Assembly (NCBI GenBank): GCA_036397065.1
Contig: DASWJP010000023.1
Span: forward strand, 1 to 63,136
Source of the DNA: JAJFGI01 sp036397065
Lineage (GTDB): Bacteria > Pseudomonadota > Alphaproteobacteria > Kiloniellales > J153
DNA: 63,136 nucleotides
Reading direction: 5' to 3'
The notes below the pieces were generated by a model. The model saw only the letters and a list, made by a program, of their open reading frames with translations. It was not told where the DNA came from and did not search any database. Of the stretch, positions 43,139 to 52,461 are shown piece after piece (within the stretch, counting starts at the first letter, position 1; every line of letters begins with the position of its first letter). A program made the translations under genes and the position numbers.

Positions 43139-45850
43139 TTATTCCGCTGCCAAAATACCACTGAGTGCCGAGCCCGGTTTGCACAATTCGGCGAAGCTGC
43201 CCTGTTCCAACAAACGCCCGTCGCGCATGACCATCACCCGGTCGAAGCGTTCGCCGGCCCGCGGCCGCTGCAGGGTCCAGACCACGCCGCGGCCCTGGCG
43301 GTGGTCGAGAACCTTGCCGAGCAGCCGCGTCTGCGTGGCCTCGTCCATGGCGGCCAGGGCGTCGTTGACGATCAGCATATCCGGTTGCTTCAACAGGGCC
43401 CGGGCCAAGCCGATTTTCTGCCGCTGGTTGCCGCTGAGGCGATTGCCGCCGATGCCGACGCCATAATCGAGCCCGGCCTCGATGACGATCGCACGCAGAC
43501 CCAGATCGTCGAGAACCGCGGTCATGGCCCGGCCGACGATATCCTCCGCCTTGGCCTGGCCATAGGCAAGGCGGCCGAACAGGATGTTGTCCTGCAAAGT
43601 CGCGGCGGCGTTGTAGGCGTCCGGCCGGTAGATGGCCACCGCCTCGGGATCGCTCTCGGCCAGGCGCTCGGCGAACAGACGGCGGGCCTCGACCGCCCGC
43701 GCCTCGACCGCATCGTCGATCAGGCCCAGACGGTGGCGGGCCTCGACATAGGCGAAGGGCAGGCGGCGTAGCGCCAGGCTTTCGGCGGCCGCCAGGGCCT
43801 GCTCGCCCTGGCGGTCCACCTTGCTGAGCAGGTTGCGGTATTCCGGCAGCCCATCGGCATCGATAAAGCTGAACTGTTCGAAGAACGGGTGGCCGGGCGG
43901 CAGGCCGGCGAAGATTTCCACCATGGTGCGGGCGATGCTCAGGCCCATGCGCAGCATATCGTCCATCATGCCGGAATCGGTCAGAACCCGTATCATCAAC
44001 GGATTTTCCGCCAACATTTCTGTAGCGAACCCGGCCTTGCGCGGGGTTCCGAACAAAAGATTCTCGGCCAGTGAGGCATTGCGGTTGTAGGCCTCGGGAT
44101 CGAAGCGAACGACCAGGGTTTGCCCGTCCACCGCCGCCAACCGGCCGGGCAGTGCCGCCCGCGCCTTGAGAATCGCACCGGTGATATCCGGGTGGACCCG
44201 GGGGTCGACGGTTCCGACCAATCCGAAGCGATAGACCTCGTCCTCCATCTCCACCAGGGACAAAACCTCGATCAGCCGCTGGGTCAACGCCGCGGGACTG
44301 GATGCGCCGGCGGCCTCGTAGTCGACCCAATCGGCGGCAATATCGAGGCTCGGATTGCCGGTGCGCACGGCTTCGGCGATCCAGCGCGTCCTGTCGGCAC
44401 CGTCATGTCCGGCGGCCTCCCGCAGAGGTCGATGCTTGAGGCCATAAAGCAGGTTTTCGCGCACCGACAGCGGAAACAGATAGGTCTCCGGCCCCACATA
44501 GGACAGGCGCCGGCCGGTGACCGCCTGCGGCAGGGTGCCCAGATCGCGCTTGCCGATCTCGATGCGCCCAGCGCTGGGCAGCTCGAGACCGCAGAGCATC
44601 AGCGCCAATCGTTCCTTGCCGCTGCCGTCGGTGCCGACGATGGCCGTATGCTCGGCCACGCCGATCTTGAAGCTGATCGAATCGAGCAGCCTGTTGTTGT
44701 TCTCATCGACCAGGCCCACCGCCTGGGCCACGATCTCGCCGGTCAGGGGCGGGCCGACGTCGGCCTCCGGATCCTGCTGTTCCGGCGCCAGGATTTGCGG
44801 CGGCTGGAACTGCTCGATCACCTGTTCATATTTGATCTGCACGTCATTGCGCTGCTGGTCCCAATCGATCAGTTCCTTGATCGGGCTCGGCAAATCCTTG
44901 TAGGCGGCGATCACGGCAACCAGGGCGCCGATATCGAGCTGCCCGTAGATGGCCAGCAAACCGCCGGCGGCGTAAAAGATGAACGGCGTGAGTTGCGCCA
45001 GGAAATTGTTCAGGAACTTGACGAAGAACTTGCGGCGAAAGATCTCGTAGCGGATGTCGAAGATCCGGCCCAGCCGCGCCGCCATATCGGCCCGCTCCAG
45101 ATTCGAGGCATCGTGCGCGTGCACCTCGGTGGCGCCGTCGATGATCTCGCCCACCCGGCCGGCCAGTAGCCGCGCGGTGATCTGCCGCTCCCGCCCGAGG
45201 CGCAGGATCGGCCGGCGCAACCGCGGGATAAAGAAGGCTTGCGCCAGCACGATCCCCGCCGCCACCAGGCCGAGCCACAGGCTTTGCAGCAGGATGAACG
45301 CCATGGCGGTGATCGCCTGGCCGCCCAAAAAGGCCGGTGCGATGAAGGCATCGCCGATGAAGCCGCCCAGCGGCTCCACCTCGTCCTTGATCATGGTGGC
45401 CATCTCGGCCTGCTTGACCTTGCGCACCTGAGGGATGGGGAAGCGCAGGATTCGATCGGTCAGCTCATAGCGCAGCCGGCGCAGCATGCGCTCGCCCAAG
45501 CGTCCCTTGTTGGTGTTGATGATGAATTTGAAGCCGCCATTGATCACAACCATGAACAGGAAGGCGAAGCTCAACGCCATCAAGTACTGGGGCTGGGTCA
45601 GCGCGAAGCCGTCGAACAGCCGCACCGGTGCCAGGTTCAGCCAATCGGCGAAGGGCAGATCGATGACCAGGAACGATTGCGTGGATCCGGGGCCGGCGAA
45701 GCCGACCCCCTGGATGCCGCGGTTGACGATGCCCTTGGGCAGATCGAGGGCGAGGAAATAGAACGGCAGCGACACCAACACCATGACCAGGATGTTGATC
45801 TGCTCGCCCTTGGAATGGCGCCAGATGTATTTGAAAAGGTTCGGTTCCAT
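43139..45850 (-). CDS. Atypical ABC transporter-like membrane protein with a split, degenerate nucleotide-binding domain
   Basis: A 903-residue protein. Membrane helices lie at about 20-38, 88-112, 165-208 and 278-318, an exporter-type transmembrane domain. One nucleotide-binding domain starts near 370. Walker A is VGTDGSGKERL (406-413), with Glu where Ser/Thr binds magnesium. The signature LSGNQ (805-809) lies nearly 400 residues later. Walker B is DMLIVNDAL, with Ala831 for the catalytic Glu, and the H-loop reads TLQRP without His. Three Q-loop-like segments occur (451-470, 583-602, 740-759), the last two close copies. ATP hydrolysis is therefore doubtful. Family and neighbours suggest glycan or lipid export or regulation. 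Head gene of the leftward operon. Confidence 0.88.
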   Translation of the reverse strand: MEPNLFKYIWRHSKGEQINILVMVLVSLPFYFLALDLPKGIVNRGIQGVGFAGPGSTQSFLVIDLPFADWLNLAPVRLFDGFALTQPQYLMALSFAFLFMVVINGGFKFIINTNKGRLGERMLRRLRYELTDRILRFPIPQVRKVKQAEMATMIKDEVEPLGGFIGDAFIAPAFLGGQAITAMAFILLQSLWLGLVAAGIVLAQAFFIPRLRRPILRLGRERQITARLLAGRVGEIIDGATEVHAHDASNLERADMAARLGRIFDIRYEIFRRKFFVKFLNNFLAQLTPFIFYAAGGLLAIYGQLDIGALVAVIAAYKDLPSPIKELIDWDQQRNDVQIKYEQVIEQFQPPQILAPEQQDPEADVGPPLTGEIVAQAVGLVDENNNRLLDSISFKIGVAEHTAIVGTDGSGKERLALMLCGLELPSAGRIEIGKRDLGTLPQAVTGRRLSYVGPETYLFPLSVRENLLYGLKHRPLREAAGHDGADRTRWIAEAVRTGNPSLDIAADWVDYEAAGASSPAALTQRLIEVLSLVEMEDEVYRFGLVGTVDPRVHPDITGAILKARAALPGRLAAVDGQTLVVRFDPEAYNRNASLAENLLFGTPRKAGFATEMLAENPLMIRVLTDSGMMDDMLRMGLSIARTMVEIFAGLPPGHPFFEQFSFIDADGLPEYRNLLSKVDRQGEQALAAAESLALRRLPFAYVEARHRLGLIDDAVEARAVEARRLFAERLAESDPEAVAIYRPDAYNAAATLQDNILFGRLAYGQAKAEDIVGRAMTAVLDDLGLRAIVIEAGLDYGVGIGGNRLSGNQRQKIGLARALLKQPDMLIVNDALAAMDEATQTRLLGKVLDHRQGRGVVWTLQRPRAGERFDRVMVMRDGRLLEQGSFAELCKPGSALSGILAAE

Positions 45851-46118
45851 CGCGGCGCACAGTTGTGATGACGCGCCTGCGGCGCCCGGCGAACCCAGGC
45901 ATCGCAGGCAGCCGATGACGTTAGCCCATGGCGGTATACCCGTAAACTGACCTTAACCGACGGGGCACCGGGGGGCGTCCGCCAGACGAACGCAAGCGGA
46001 ACATCCATAGGATCCCGTCACAAAACCGTCCTCAGGGCGCCTCTTCACGCGCGCCGGGCGGTATGCCATAGTCCGCCAAACAGGACATCGCGTCCTGAAC
46101 CAGGGGGAGGATCGCGGC

Positions 46119-47360
46119 ATGGGGCACGGCCGCAAAGATAATCGCGTTCTCATTTACAGTCATGACAGTTTCGGCCTCGGCCATTTGCGCCGTTGCCGCG
46201 AGATCGCACACAGTTTGGTGGGTGCGGAGAACAACCTGTCGGTGTTGATTCTGTCCGGCTCGCCGATCATCGGCAGCTTCGATTTCCGCTCGCGCGTGGA
46301 TTTCGTGCGTATCCCGGGAGTCATCAAGCTGCGCAACGGCGAATACACGTCGCTGGGTCTGCATATCGATATCGAACAGACGTTGGCCATCCGCGCGTCG
46401 ATCGTCGAGCATACGGCGAACATTTTCGATCCGGATCTGTTCATCGTCGACAAGGAACCGTTGGGCCTGCACGGCGAGGTCCGCCGGACCCTGGCCATGA
46501 TGCAGGCGCGGGGGACGCCGTGCGTGCTTGGCCTGCGCGATGTGATGGACGATCCGGCCATTCTCAAGCCGGAATGGAAGCGCAAGAACGTGATTCCGGC
46601 CCTGAGCGCCTATTACGACGCGATCTGGGTCTATGGCCTGCCGCAGATCTGCGATCCCTTGGCCGATCTGGGCGTGCCGGACTGGATCCGCCAGAGGATG
46701 ACCTATACCGGCTATCTCAACCGGCATGTGCCGGAAACCGGGCCGACGTTTGTTCCGGAAAAGATCGCCGATCCCTATCTGCTGGTGACCGTCGGCGGCG
46801 GCGGCGATGGCGAGGCGATCATCGACTGGGTGCTGTCGGCCTACGAAACCGATCCGGATCTGCCGGACCCGGCCTTGCTCGTTCTTGGCCCCTTCATGGG
46901 TCCGCAGTATCAGGCGGAGTTCCTGCAGCGTGCCGCGCGCCTGGACAAGGTGGAGGCGATCACCTTCGATGCCCATATCGAAAGCCTTATGGCCAGCGCC
47001 AAGGGGATCGTCTGCATGGGCGGCTACAACACATTTTGCGAGGTACTCTCATTCGACAAGCGGGCCCTGGTGATTCCGCGCACCGTGCCCCGGCTTGAGC
47101 AGTACATTCGCGCCGTTCGCGCCCAGGAGCTGGGCCTGGTGCAGGTTCTGGTCGATGAAGGGGTGCGCGATCCGCGCCAGATGGCCCAGGCTCTGCGCCG
47201 TCTGCCGACCCAGCCGCTGCCCTCGAGCGTCAGCGTGCCGGGCCTGCTCGATGGCCGCGAGAACGTGGTCAAGCTGGCCAGCCAATTGCTGCACGACCGC
47301 CGGCACTCGTTCGTCTCGCGCGCGAATGTGTCCATGGCCGCCGGCCGCGGCGCGAAATAG
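46119..47360 (+). CDS. Predicted glycosyltransferase, COG4671 (GT-B, MurG-like), first copy
   Basis: A 413-residue cytosolic or membrane-associated GT-B enzyme. It starts with VLIYSHDSFGLGHLRRCREI, whose GHLRR loop resembles the MurG/UGT donor-acceptor loop. VTVGGGGDGEAIIDWVL opens the second Rossmann domain, and CMGGYNTFCEVLSFDKRALV matches the MurG-type GGxxTxxE sugar-binding motif. COG4671 proteins have no known product. GGGGGAGGA lies ahead of the ATG. It heads the rightward operon, divergent from the ABC-type gene across 268 bp. Confidence 0.85.
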   Translation: MGHGRKDNRVLIYSHDSFGLGHLRRCREIAHSLVGAENNLSVLILSGSPIIGSFDFRSRVDFVRIPGVIKLRNGEYTSLGLHIDIEQTLAIRASIVEHTANIFDPDLFIVDKEPLGLHGEVRRTLAMMQARGTPCVLGLRDVMDDPAILKPEWKRKNVIPALSAYYDAIWVYGLPQICDPLADLGVPDWIRQRMTYTGYLNRHVPETGPTFVPEKIADPYLLVTVGGGGDGEAIIDWVLSAYETDPDLPDPALLVLGPFMGPQYQAEFLQRAARLDKVEAITFDAHIESLMASAKGIVCMGGYNTFCEVLSFDKRALVIPRTVPRLEQYIRAVRAQELGLVQVLVDEGVRDPRQMAQALRRLPTQPLPSSVSVPGLLDGRENVVKLASQLLHDRRHSFVSRANVSMAAGRGAK

Positions 47361-47394
47361 GAGAGAGAGACCGGATCCCCAGTGGGCCGGTGCC

Positions 47395-47424
47395 TTGACG
47401 GACCGGCGCCGGGCTCCCTAACCT
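47395..47424 (+). promoter_or_regulatory. Internal promoter before the first GT4 gene
   Basis: TTGACG (47395-47400), 18-bp spacer, TAACCT (47419-47424), seven bases before the ATG at 47432. It would give a leaderless or near-leaderless transcript for the second part of the glycosyltransferase operon. Confidence 0.45.
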
Positions 47425-47431
47425 CACTGCC

Positions 47432-48691
47432 ATGCCGGATCGTGCCGCACCCGGGCTTGTCGCTGTTGTGCTGAAGGGCTATCCGCGCCTGTCGGAAACC
47501 TTCATCGCCCAGGAGATCCATTCCCTGCAACAGCGCGGCTTGCGCCTCGCCCTCTATTCCCTGCGCCAGCCCACGGAAGCCGCGGTGCACCCGATCCACC
47601 GGGAGATCACCGCGCCGGTCACCTATTTGCCGGAGTATCTGCACGCGCAGCCGGGGCGCGTCTGGGCCGCCTGGCGGCGGGCACGGCGATTGCCGGGATA
47701 CGCCGCCGCGTGGCGCATCTTCCGGGGCGATCTGGCGCGCGAGCGCAGCCGCAACCGCATCCGCCGGTTCGGCCAGGCGTGCGTTCTGGCCGCCGAACTG
47801 CCGACCCAGGTGACGCGCCTCTATGCCCATTTTCTCCATACGCCGGCTTCGGTCGCCCGCTATGCCGCGGTCATGACCGGTTTGCCGTGGTGCGCCTCGG
47901 CCCATGCCAAGGATATCTGGACCACGCCGGAGTGGGAGATACGGGAAAAGCTGGCCGCCGCCGATTGGGTCACCACCTGCAGCGCCGCGGCCCGCGATCA
48001 TCTGGCCGCCCTGGCGCCCGGCCCGGAGAAGGTCACGCTCTCCTACCACGGCCTCGATTTCGCGCGCCTGCCGCCGCCACCCACCCGCCCACGCCGCGAT
48101 GGCGCGGACGCCGCCGATCCGGTGATCGTGCTGTCCGTCGGCCGCGCCGTCGAAAAGAAAGGGTACGACGATGTGCTCGATGCCCTGGTGCAATTGCCCA
48201 CGGATCTGCACTGGCGGCTGGTGCACATCGGCGGCGGCGAACGCACCAAGGCGCTGGCCGCCCGTGCCGCTGCCCTGGGATTGGCGCCGCGCATCACCTG
48301 GTTGGGCGCCCAGCCGCAGGAGCGGGTGCTGAGCGAATACGGTCGCGCCGATCTGTTCGTCCTGGCCAGCCGGATCGCCCGGGATGGCGATCGCGACGGC
48401 CTGCCGAACGTGTTGATGGAGGCGCAGAGCCAGGGCTTGCCCTGCATCGCCACCCGCGTCTCGGCCATTCCCGAACTGATCGAGCATCAGGCGACCGGCC
48501 TGCTGGTGCCGCCGGGCGATCCGGCCGCCTTGGCCGCGGCGCTGGCGCAGCTGATTCGCGACCCGCGGGCCCGGTCCGATTTGGGCGCCGCTGGGTGCCG
48601 GCGTGTGCGCGCCGACTTTTCCCTGACCGCCGGCATCGACACCATCGCCGCACGTTTCGGCTTGCCGCCCGCCGCCGCGGCGGCGCAGTAG
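47432..48691 (+). CDS. Glycosyltransferase family 4 protein
   Basis: A 419-residue GT4 enzyme, retaining, using a nucleotide-sugar donor. It begins VVLKGYPRLSETFIAQEIHS, the form seen in exopolysaccharide GT4 enzymes. The donor domain has VGRAVEKKGYDDVLDAL and DRDGLPNVLMEAQSQGLPCI with the E-x7-E type motif. TGLLVPPGDPAAL closes the domain. No membrane segment; peripheral association is likely. There is a 72-bp gap after the COG4671 gene with its own promoter, and 32 bp to the next GT4 gene. Confidence 0.92.
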   Translation: MPDRAAPGLVAVVLKGYPRLSETFIAQEIHSLQQRGLRLALYSLRQPTEAAVHPIHREITAPVTYLPEYLHAQPGRVWAAWRRARRLPGYAAAWRIFRGDLARERSRNRIRRFGQACVLAAELPTQVTRLYAHFLHTPASVARYAAVMTGLPWCASAHAKDIWTTPEWEIREKLAAADWVTTCSAAARDHLAALAPGPEKVTLSYHGLDFARLPPPPTRPRRDGADAADPVIVLSVGRAVEKKGYDDVLDALVQLPTDLHWRLVHIGGGERTKALAARAAALGLAPRITWLGAQPQERVLSEYGRADLFVLASRIARDGDRDGLPNVLMEAQSQGLPCIATRVSAIPELIEHQATGLLVPPGDPAALAAALAQLIRDPRARSDLGAAGCRRVRADFSLTAGIDTIAARFGLPPAAAAAQ

Positions 48692-48723
48692 CCGGGCGGC
48701 GCGGCCGCCGGCCCAGACCCCGC

Positions 48724-49857
48724 ATGCGGATCGCTTTTTACGCCCCCCTGAAGCCGCCCTCCCATCCGGTCCCCTCGGGCGACCGGCGCATGTCGCGGCT
48801 GCTGCTCTTGGCCCTGCGCCGCGCCGGCCACCGGGTGGAGGTGGCCAGCCGTCTGCGCAGCCGCGACGGCACCGGCGATTCGGCCCGGCAAGCACGCGTC
48901 GCCCGCGCCGGGGCGGCCACCGCCCAGCGCCTGATCCAGCGCTACCGGAAACGGCCGGCGGCGGAGCGGCCGCGCGTTTGGATGACCTATCACCTCTACT
49001 ACAAGGCACCGGATTGGCTGGGCCCGGCGGTCAGCGCGGCCCTGGGCATTCCCTACGTGGCGGTGGAGGCTTCGGTGGCCGGCAAACGGGCGGAAGGATC
49101 GTGGGCCGATGGCCATCGCGCGACATTGGAAGCCTTGGCGCACGCGGCCGCCGTGATCGCCGTCAATCCGGCGGATGTGGCCGCCTTGCCCGATCCCGGC
49201 CGGGTGCATCTGCTGCCGCCGTTTCTCGACCCGGCACCCTTTCGCGCCGCCGTCCAGGCGCGCGAATCCAATCGCGCCGCTTTTGCAAAACAACTGGGCA
49301 TCGCCGCCGCGCCGCCGTGGCTGCTGGCGGTGGCCATGATGCGCCCCGGCGACAAGCTGACCTCCTACCGGCAATTGGCCACGGCCCTGGCCGGTCTCGC
49401 GGATCGCCCTTGGCGGTTGCTGATCGCCGGCGACGGCGCGGCCCGGCCGGAGGTGGAGCGGGCTTTCGCCTGGGCGCCGCCGGAGCGGGTGCAATTTCTC
49501 GGCGCCTTGCCGGGTGCGGCCCTGCCCGCTCTGTATGCCGCCTGCGACGTGCTGGTCTGGCCGGCGCACAACGAGGCCTATGGCATGGCTTTGCTGGAGG
49601 CGCAGGCGGCCGGGCTGCCGGTGCTCGCCGGAGCCAGCGGCGGGGTCGCCGCCATCGTGCGCGACGGGCGCACGGGCGTGCTCACGCCGCCGGGCGACAC
49701 GAATGCCTTTGCCGCCGCCCTGGACGGGCTATTGGCGGACCCGGCGCGGCGCCGGACCATGGCCGAAGCGGCCGAGGCAACGGTTGCCGCCGCGCATGGC
49801 ATCGACCGGGCGGCCGCCCGATTGGATGAGATTCTCAATCGGGTGACGGCGCCATGA
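48724..49857 (+). CDS. Glycosyltransferase family 4 protein
   Basis: A 377-residue GT4 enzyme: MRIAFYAPLKPPSHPVPSGD, RMSRLLLLALRRAGHRVEVA, then LLIAGDGAARPEVERAF in the donor domain and PAHNEAYGMALLEAQAAGLP with the conserved EAYG/E pair. TGVLTPPGDTNAF follows. Acceptor unknown. Its TGA overlaps the next ATG by four bases, the first of four such overlaps in a row. Its sequence is clearly different from the preceding GT4, so the pair probably adds two different sugars. Confidence 0.92.
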   Translation: MRIAFYAPLKPPSHPVPSGDRRMSRLLLLALRRAGHRVEVASRLRSRDGTGDSARQARVARAGAATAQRLIQRYRKRPAAERPRVWMTYHLYYKAPDWLGPAVSAALGIPYVAVEASVAGKRAEGSWADGHRATLEALAHAAAVIAVNPADVAALPDPGRVHLLPPFLDPAPFRAAVQARESNRAAFAKQLGIAAAPPWLLAVAMMRPGDKLTSYRQLATALAGLADRPWRLLIAGDGAARPEVERAFAWAPPERVQFLGALPGAALPALYAACDVLVWPAHNEAYGMALLEAQAAGLPVLAGASGGVAAIVRDGRTGVLTPPGDTNAFAAALDGLLADPARRRTMAEAAEATVAAAHGIDRAAARLDEILNRVTAP

Positions 49858-50480
49858 CTCCGCTGGTGCTCATCCGCCACGGCCCGACCGAATGGAATGC
49901 CGAGGGCCGCATCCAGGGCCATACGGACGTGCCGCTGTCGCCCGCCGGGGTGCAAACGGTGCGCGGATGGTCCTTGCCGGCCGAGATCGTGGCCGCCGCC
50001 GAAGCCTGGGACTGGCGGGTCAGCCCCCTGGCCCGCGCCCGGCAAACCGCCGAACTGCTGGTGCCGTCGGCGGCCCGCGCCGCGCTTCAGTGCGAGCCGG
50101 CGCTGATCGAGAGCCATTGGGGCGCGTGGGAGGGGCAGCACCTGGCGGATGTCCGCCAGGCCGGCGGTGCCGAGGTGGCCGAGGCGGAGGCCCGCGGCCT
50201 CGACTTCGCGGCCCCCGGCGGCGAATCGCCGCGCCAGGCGCAGGCGCGGCTGGCACCGTTCCTGGCCGCGGTCGCGGCGGGCAGGCGGCCCACGGTCGCC
50301 ATCACCCACAAGGGCGTGATCCGCGCCATCTTCGCCTGGGCCGCCGCCTGGGACATGACCGGCAGGGCGCCGGTTCGCCTGCACTATGACTGCGCCCACG
50401 GTTTTCTGCTGCAAACCGATGGGGTCCCCATCATCGACCGCCTGAACATCCCGCTGCACCGGCCGGAGAATGCGCCATGA
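49854..50480 (+). CDS. Histidine phosphatase family protein
   Basis: A 208-residue phosphoglycerate mutase-like phosphatase. The catalytic RHG is in VLIRHGPTEWNAEGRIQGHT (residues 4-23) and the second His in VAITHKGVIRAIFAWAAAWD. It could remove a phosphate from a sugar, lipid or polyprenyl intermediate made by the surrounding glycosyltransferases; a cobalamin-type (CobC) or general phosphatase is the alternative. Both ends overlap neighbours by ATGA, so its product is made in step with theirs. Confidence 0.9.
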   Translation: MTPLVLIRHGPTEWNAEGRIQGHTDVPLSPAGVQTVRGWSLPAEIVAAAEAWDWRVSPLARARQTAELLVPSAARAALQCEPALIESHWGAWEGQHLADVRQAGGAEVAEAEARGLDFAAPGGESPRQAQARLAPFLAAVAAGRRPTVAITHKGVIRAIFAWAAAWDMTGRAPVRLHYDCAHGFLLQTDGVPIIDRLNIPLHRPENAP

Positions 50481-51631
50481 CCGACGTGCTGTTCTATGTG
50501 CAGCACCTGCTCGGCATCGGCCATCTGCGCCGGGCGGCGTTGATCGCCAAGGCCATGGATCGGGCCGGCCTCGGCGTGGTCCTGGTCAGCGGCGGACAGC
50601 CGGTGCCGGGGCTGGACGTGGGCGGGGCGGCGCTCGTGCAACTGCCGCCGCTGCGGGCCCGCGACGATCGCTTTTCCGAGCTGGTCGACGGCGCTGGCAA
50701 ACCGGTAGGTGCGGCATGGAAAGCGGCGCGGGCCGCCCGCTTGCTTGAAATTTACGACCAGTCCCGGCCCAAGGTGCTGCTCATCGAGATGTTTCCCTTT
50801 GGCCGGCGCCTCATGCGCTTCGAGCTGCTTCCGCTATTGGAGGCGGCGCAAGCATCCCGGCCTCGGCCGCAAATTCTCTGTTCCCTGCGCGATGTGCTCG
50901 GTGCGGCGCGCTCGGCCGAGAAGGTTGAGTGGATGCTGACTACGTTCCATCGATTCTTCGATCAACTCCTGGTGCACGGCGATCCGGCGTTCCTGCCGTT
51001 GCAACACAGCTTTCCCCGGGCCGGCGAGATTGCCGCCAAGACGCGCTATACCGGCTACGTGGTCGAAGACGTGCACAAAGGCGAAGCGAAGGCGGGCTCG
51101 TCTGGCGAGGTCGTCATCTCCGCCGGCGGCGGTGCCGTGGCCGGGCCGTTGATCGCGGCGGCCCTGGCGGCACGGCCCCTGAGCCCGTTGGCATCGGTGC
51201 CCTGGCGCATCCTGGTGGGCAACAACCTGCCCGAGGACGCATTCCAGGCCGCCCGCGGCGCGGCGCCGGCCGGGGTCATGGTCGAACGGGCGCGCGCGGA
51301 TTTCACCGCCCTCTTGGCACGGGCGCGTTTGTCCATCAGCCAGGGCGGCTATAACACGATCCTTGAGGTTCTCGCCGCCAGGATACCCGCGGTCGTCGTG
51401 CCCTTTGCCGGCAGCGGCGAGACCGAGCAGAATGTGCGCGCCACGGCCCTGGGCGACCGCGGGGCGATCACCGTGCTGACGGAGGCGCAGCTGTCGCCGG
51501 CGGCCCTGGCCGCGGCGATCCAGCGGGCCCTGTCGGCCGCACCGCAACCGACGGATTTGCGCCTCGATCTGGGCGGCATGGAGAAAACAGCGCAGATCGT
51601 GGGCCAAGCTGCTGCTATAGTAACCCCATGA
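50477..51631 (+). CDS. Predicted glycosyltransferase, COG4671, second copy
   Basis: A 384-residue GT-B enzyme, distant paralogue of the gene at 46119. It has VLFYVQHLLGIGHLRRAALI (the GHLRR loop again), ISAGGGAVAGPLIAAAL, and ISQGGYNTILEVLAARIPAV as the donor-site motif, then GSGETEQNVRATALG. Two COG4671 enzymes with about 25-30% resemblance in one operon suggest two similar but distinct sugar transfers. ATGA overlaps at both ends. Confidence 0.85.
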   Translation: MTDVLFYVQHLLGIGHLRRAALIAKAMDRAGLGVVLVSGGQPVPGLDVGGAALVQLPPLRARDDRFSELVDGAGKPVGAAWKAARAARLLEIYDQSRPKVLLIEMFPFGRRLMRFELLPLLEAAQASRPRPQILCSLRDVLGAARSAEKVEWMLTTFHRFFDQLLVHGDPAFLPLQHSFPRAGEIAAKTRYTGYVVEDVHKGEAKAGSSGEVVISAGGGAVAGPLIAAALAARPLSPLASVPWRILVGNNLPEDAFQAARGAAPAGVMVERARADFTALLARARLSISQGGYNTILEVLAARIPAVVVPFAGSGETEQNVRATALGDRGAITVLTEAQLSPAALAAAIQRALSAAPQPTDLRLDLGGMEKTAQIVGQAAAIVTP

Positions 51632-52461
51632 CCGATTGGCCGGATCTGACCCAGGAACTGGATGCGTGGGCCGCCGACGGCACCGCCGTGACCCTGTGGT
51701 GGCGCGACGACGATGCGGTGGAGCCGACGCCGGCGCTCGAACACCTGCTCGAGCTGACGGTGCGCCATGGGGTGCCCTTGGCCTTGGCGGTCATTCCCGG
51801 ACGCGCGTCCCTGGCCTTGGCGGCCCGCATCGCCGCCACCAGCGACACGATCGTGCCGGTGCAACATGGCTTTGCCCACCGCAACCACGCCCAGCCGCCG
51901 GCCCGCAAGGCCGAGCTGGGCGCGGACCGGCCGGCCACCGTGGTATGCGAGGAACTGGCGCGTGGCCAGGCGCGCATGGCGGCCTTGTTCGGCGCCCGGG
52001 CCATGCCCTTTCTGGTGGCGCCATGGAACCGGATCGACGGCGGCGTGATTGCGGCCTTGCCCGGCCTGGGATACCGGGCGCTCTCGACCTATGACGCGCG
52101 GCCCGCCACGCATGCGGCGCCCGGCTTGGCGCAGGTGAATTGCCATCTCGATATCATGCGCTGGACGGCGTCACGGGGATTTGCCGGCGATGCCGTTGCC
52201 CTGAAGCGTTTGCTGCATCATCTGCGCGCACGGCGCAGCGGCGCCGTGGACGCGACCGAGCCCACGGGACTTCTCACCCACCACGCCGCGCACGATGCCG
52301 AAAGCTGGATCTTCCTGGACCGGCTGCTCATGGTCCTGCGCGCCCATCCGGCGGTGCGATTCGTCTCCATCGTGGAGGCGGTGCAGGCCGCGTTGTCCAG
52401 TCAAGAAGAGCGCCCCGCTGTGCAAAATACCGCCCTGAAGTCTGCCGCGGGGGCGGCGTGA
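51628..52461 (+). CDS. Polysaccharide deacetylase-like protein
   Basis: A 277-residue protein related to the NodB/CE4 fold. VTLWWRDDDAVEPTPALEHL carries the metal/catalytic Asp cluster, VPLALAVIPG the strand, and VQHGFAHRNHAQPP the His motif. The order fits a subgroup of alphaproteobacterial CE4-like proteins that lack a signal peptide, so it probably acts in the cytosol on a lipid-linked or soluble sugar. The Asp and the two His suggest an active metalloenzyme, but the substrate is unknown. ATGA/GTGA overlaps at both ends. Confidence 0.82.
   Translation: MTDWPDLTQELDAWAADGTAVTLWWRDDDAVEPTPALEHLLELTVRHGVPLALAVIPGRASLALAARIAATSDTIVPVQHGFAHRNHAQPPARKAELGADRPATVVCEELARGQARMAALFGARAMPFLVAPWNRIDGGVIAALPGLGYRALSTYDARPATHAAPGLAQVNCHLDIMRWTASRGFAGDAVALKRLLHHLRARRSGAVDATEPTGLLTHHAAHDAESWIFLDRLLMVLRAHPAVRFVSIVEAVQAALSSQEERPAVQNTALKSAAGAA

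Noticed and set aside
43139..45850. Pseudogene or frameshifted fusion of the ABC gene
   Set aside because: The frame is open over 903 codons with native codon use and the degenerate motifs are in otherwise well-formed regions, so it looks like a functional variant.
47024..49009. 661-codon minus-strand frame across the GT4 genes
   Set aside because: Shadow of two well-supported glycosyltransferase genes.
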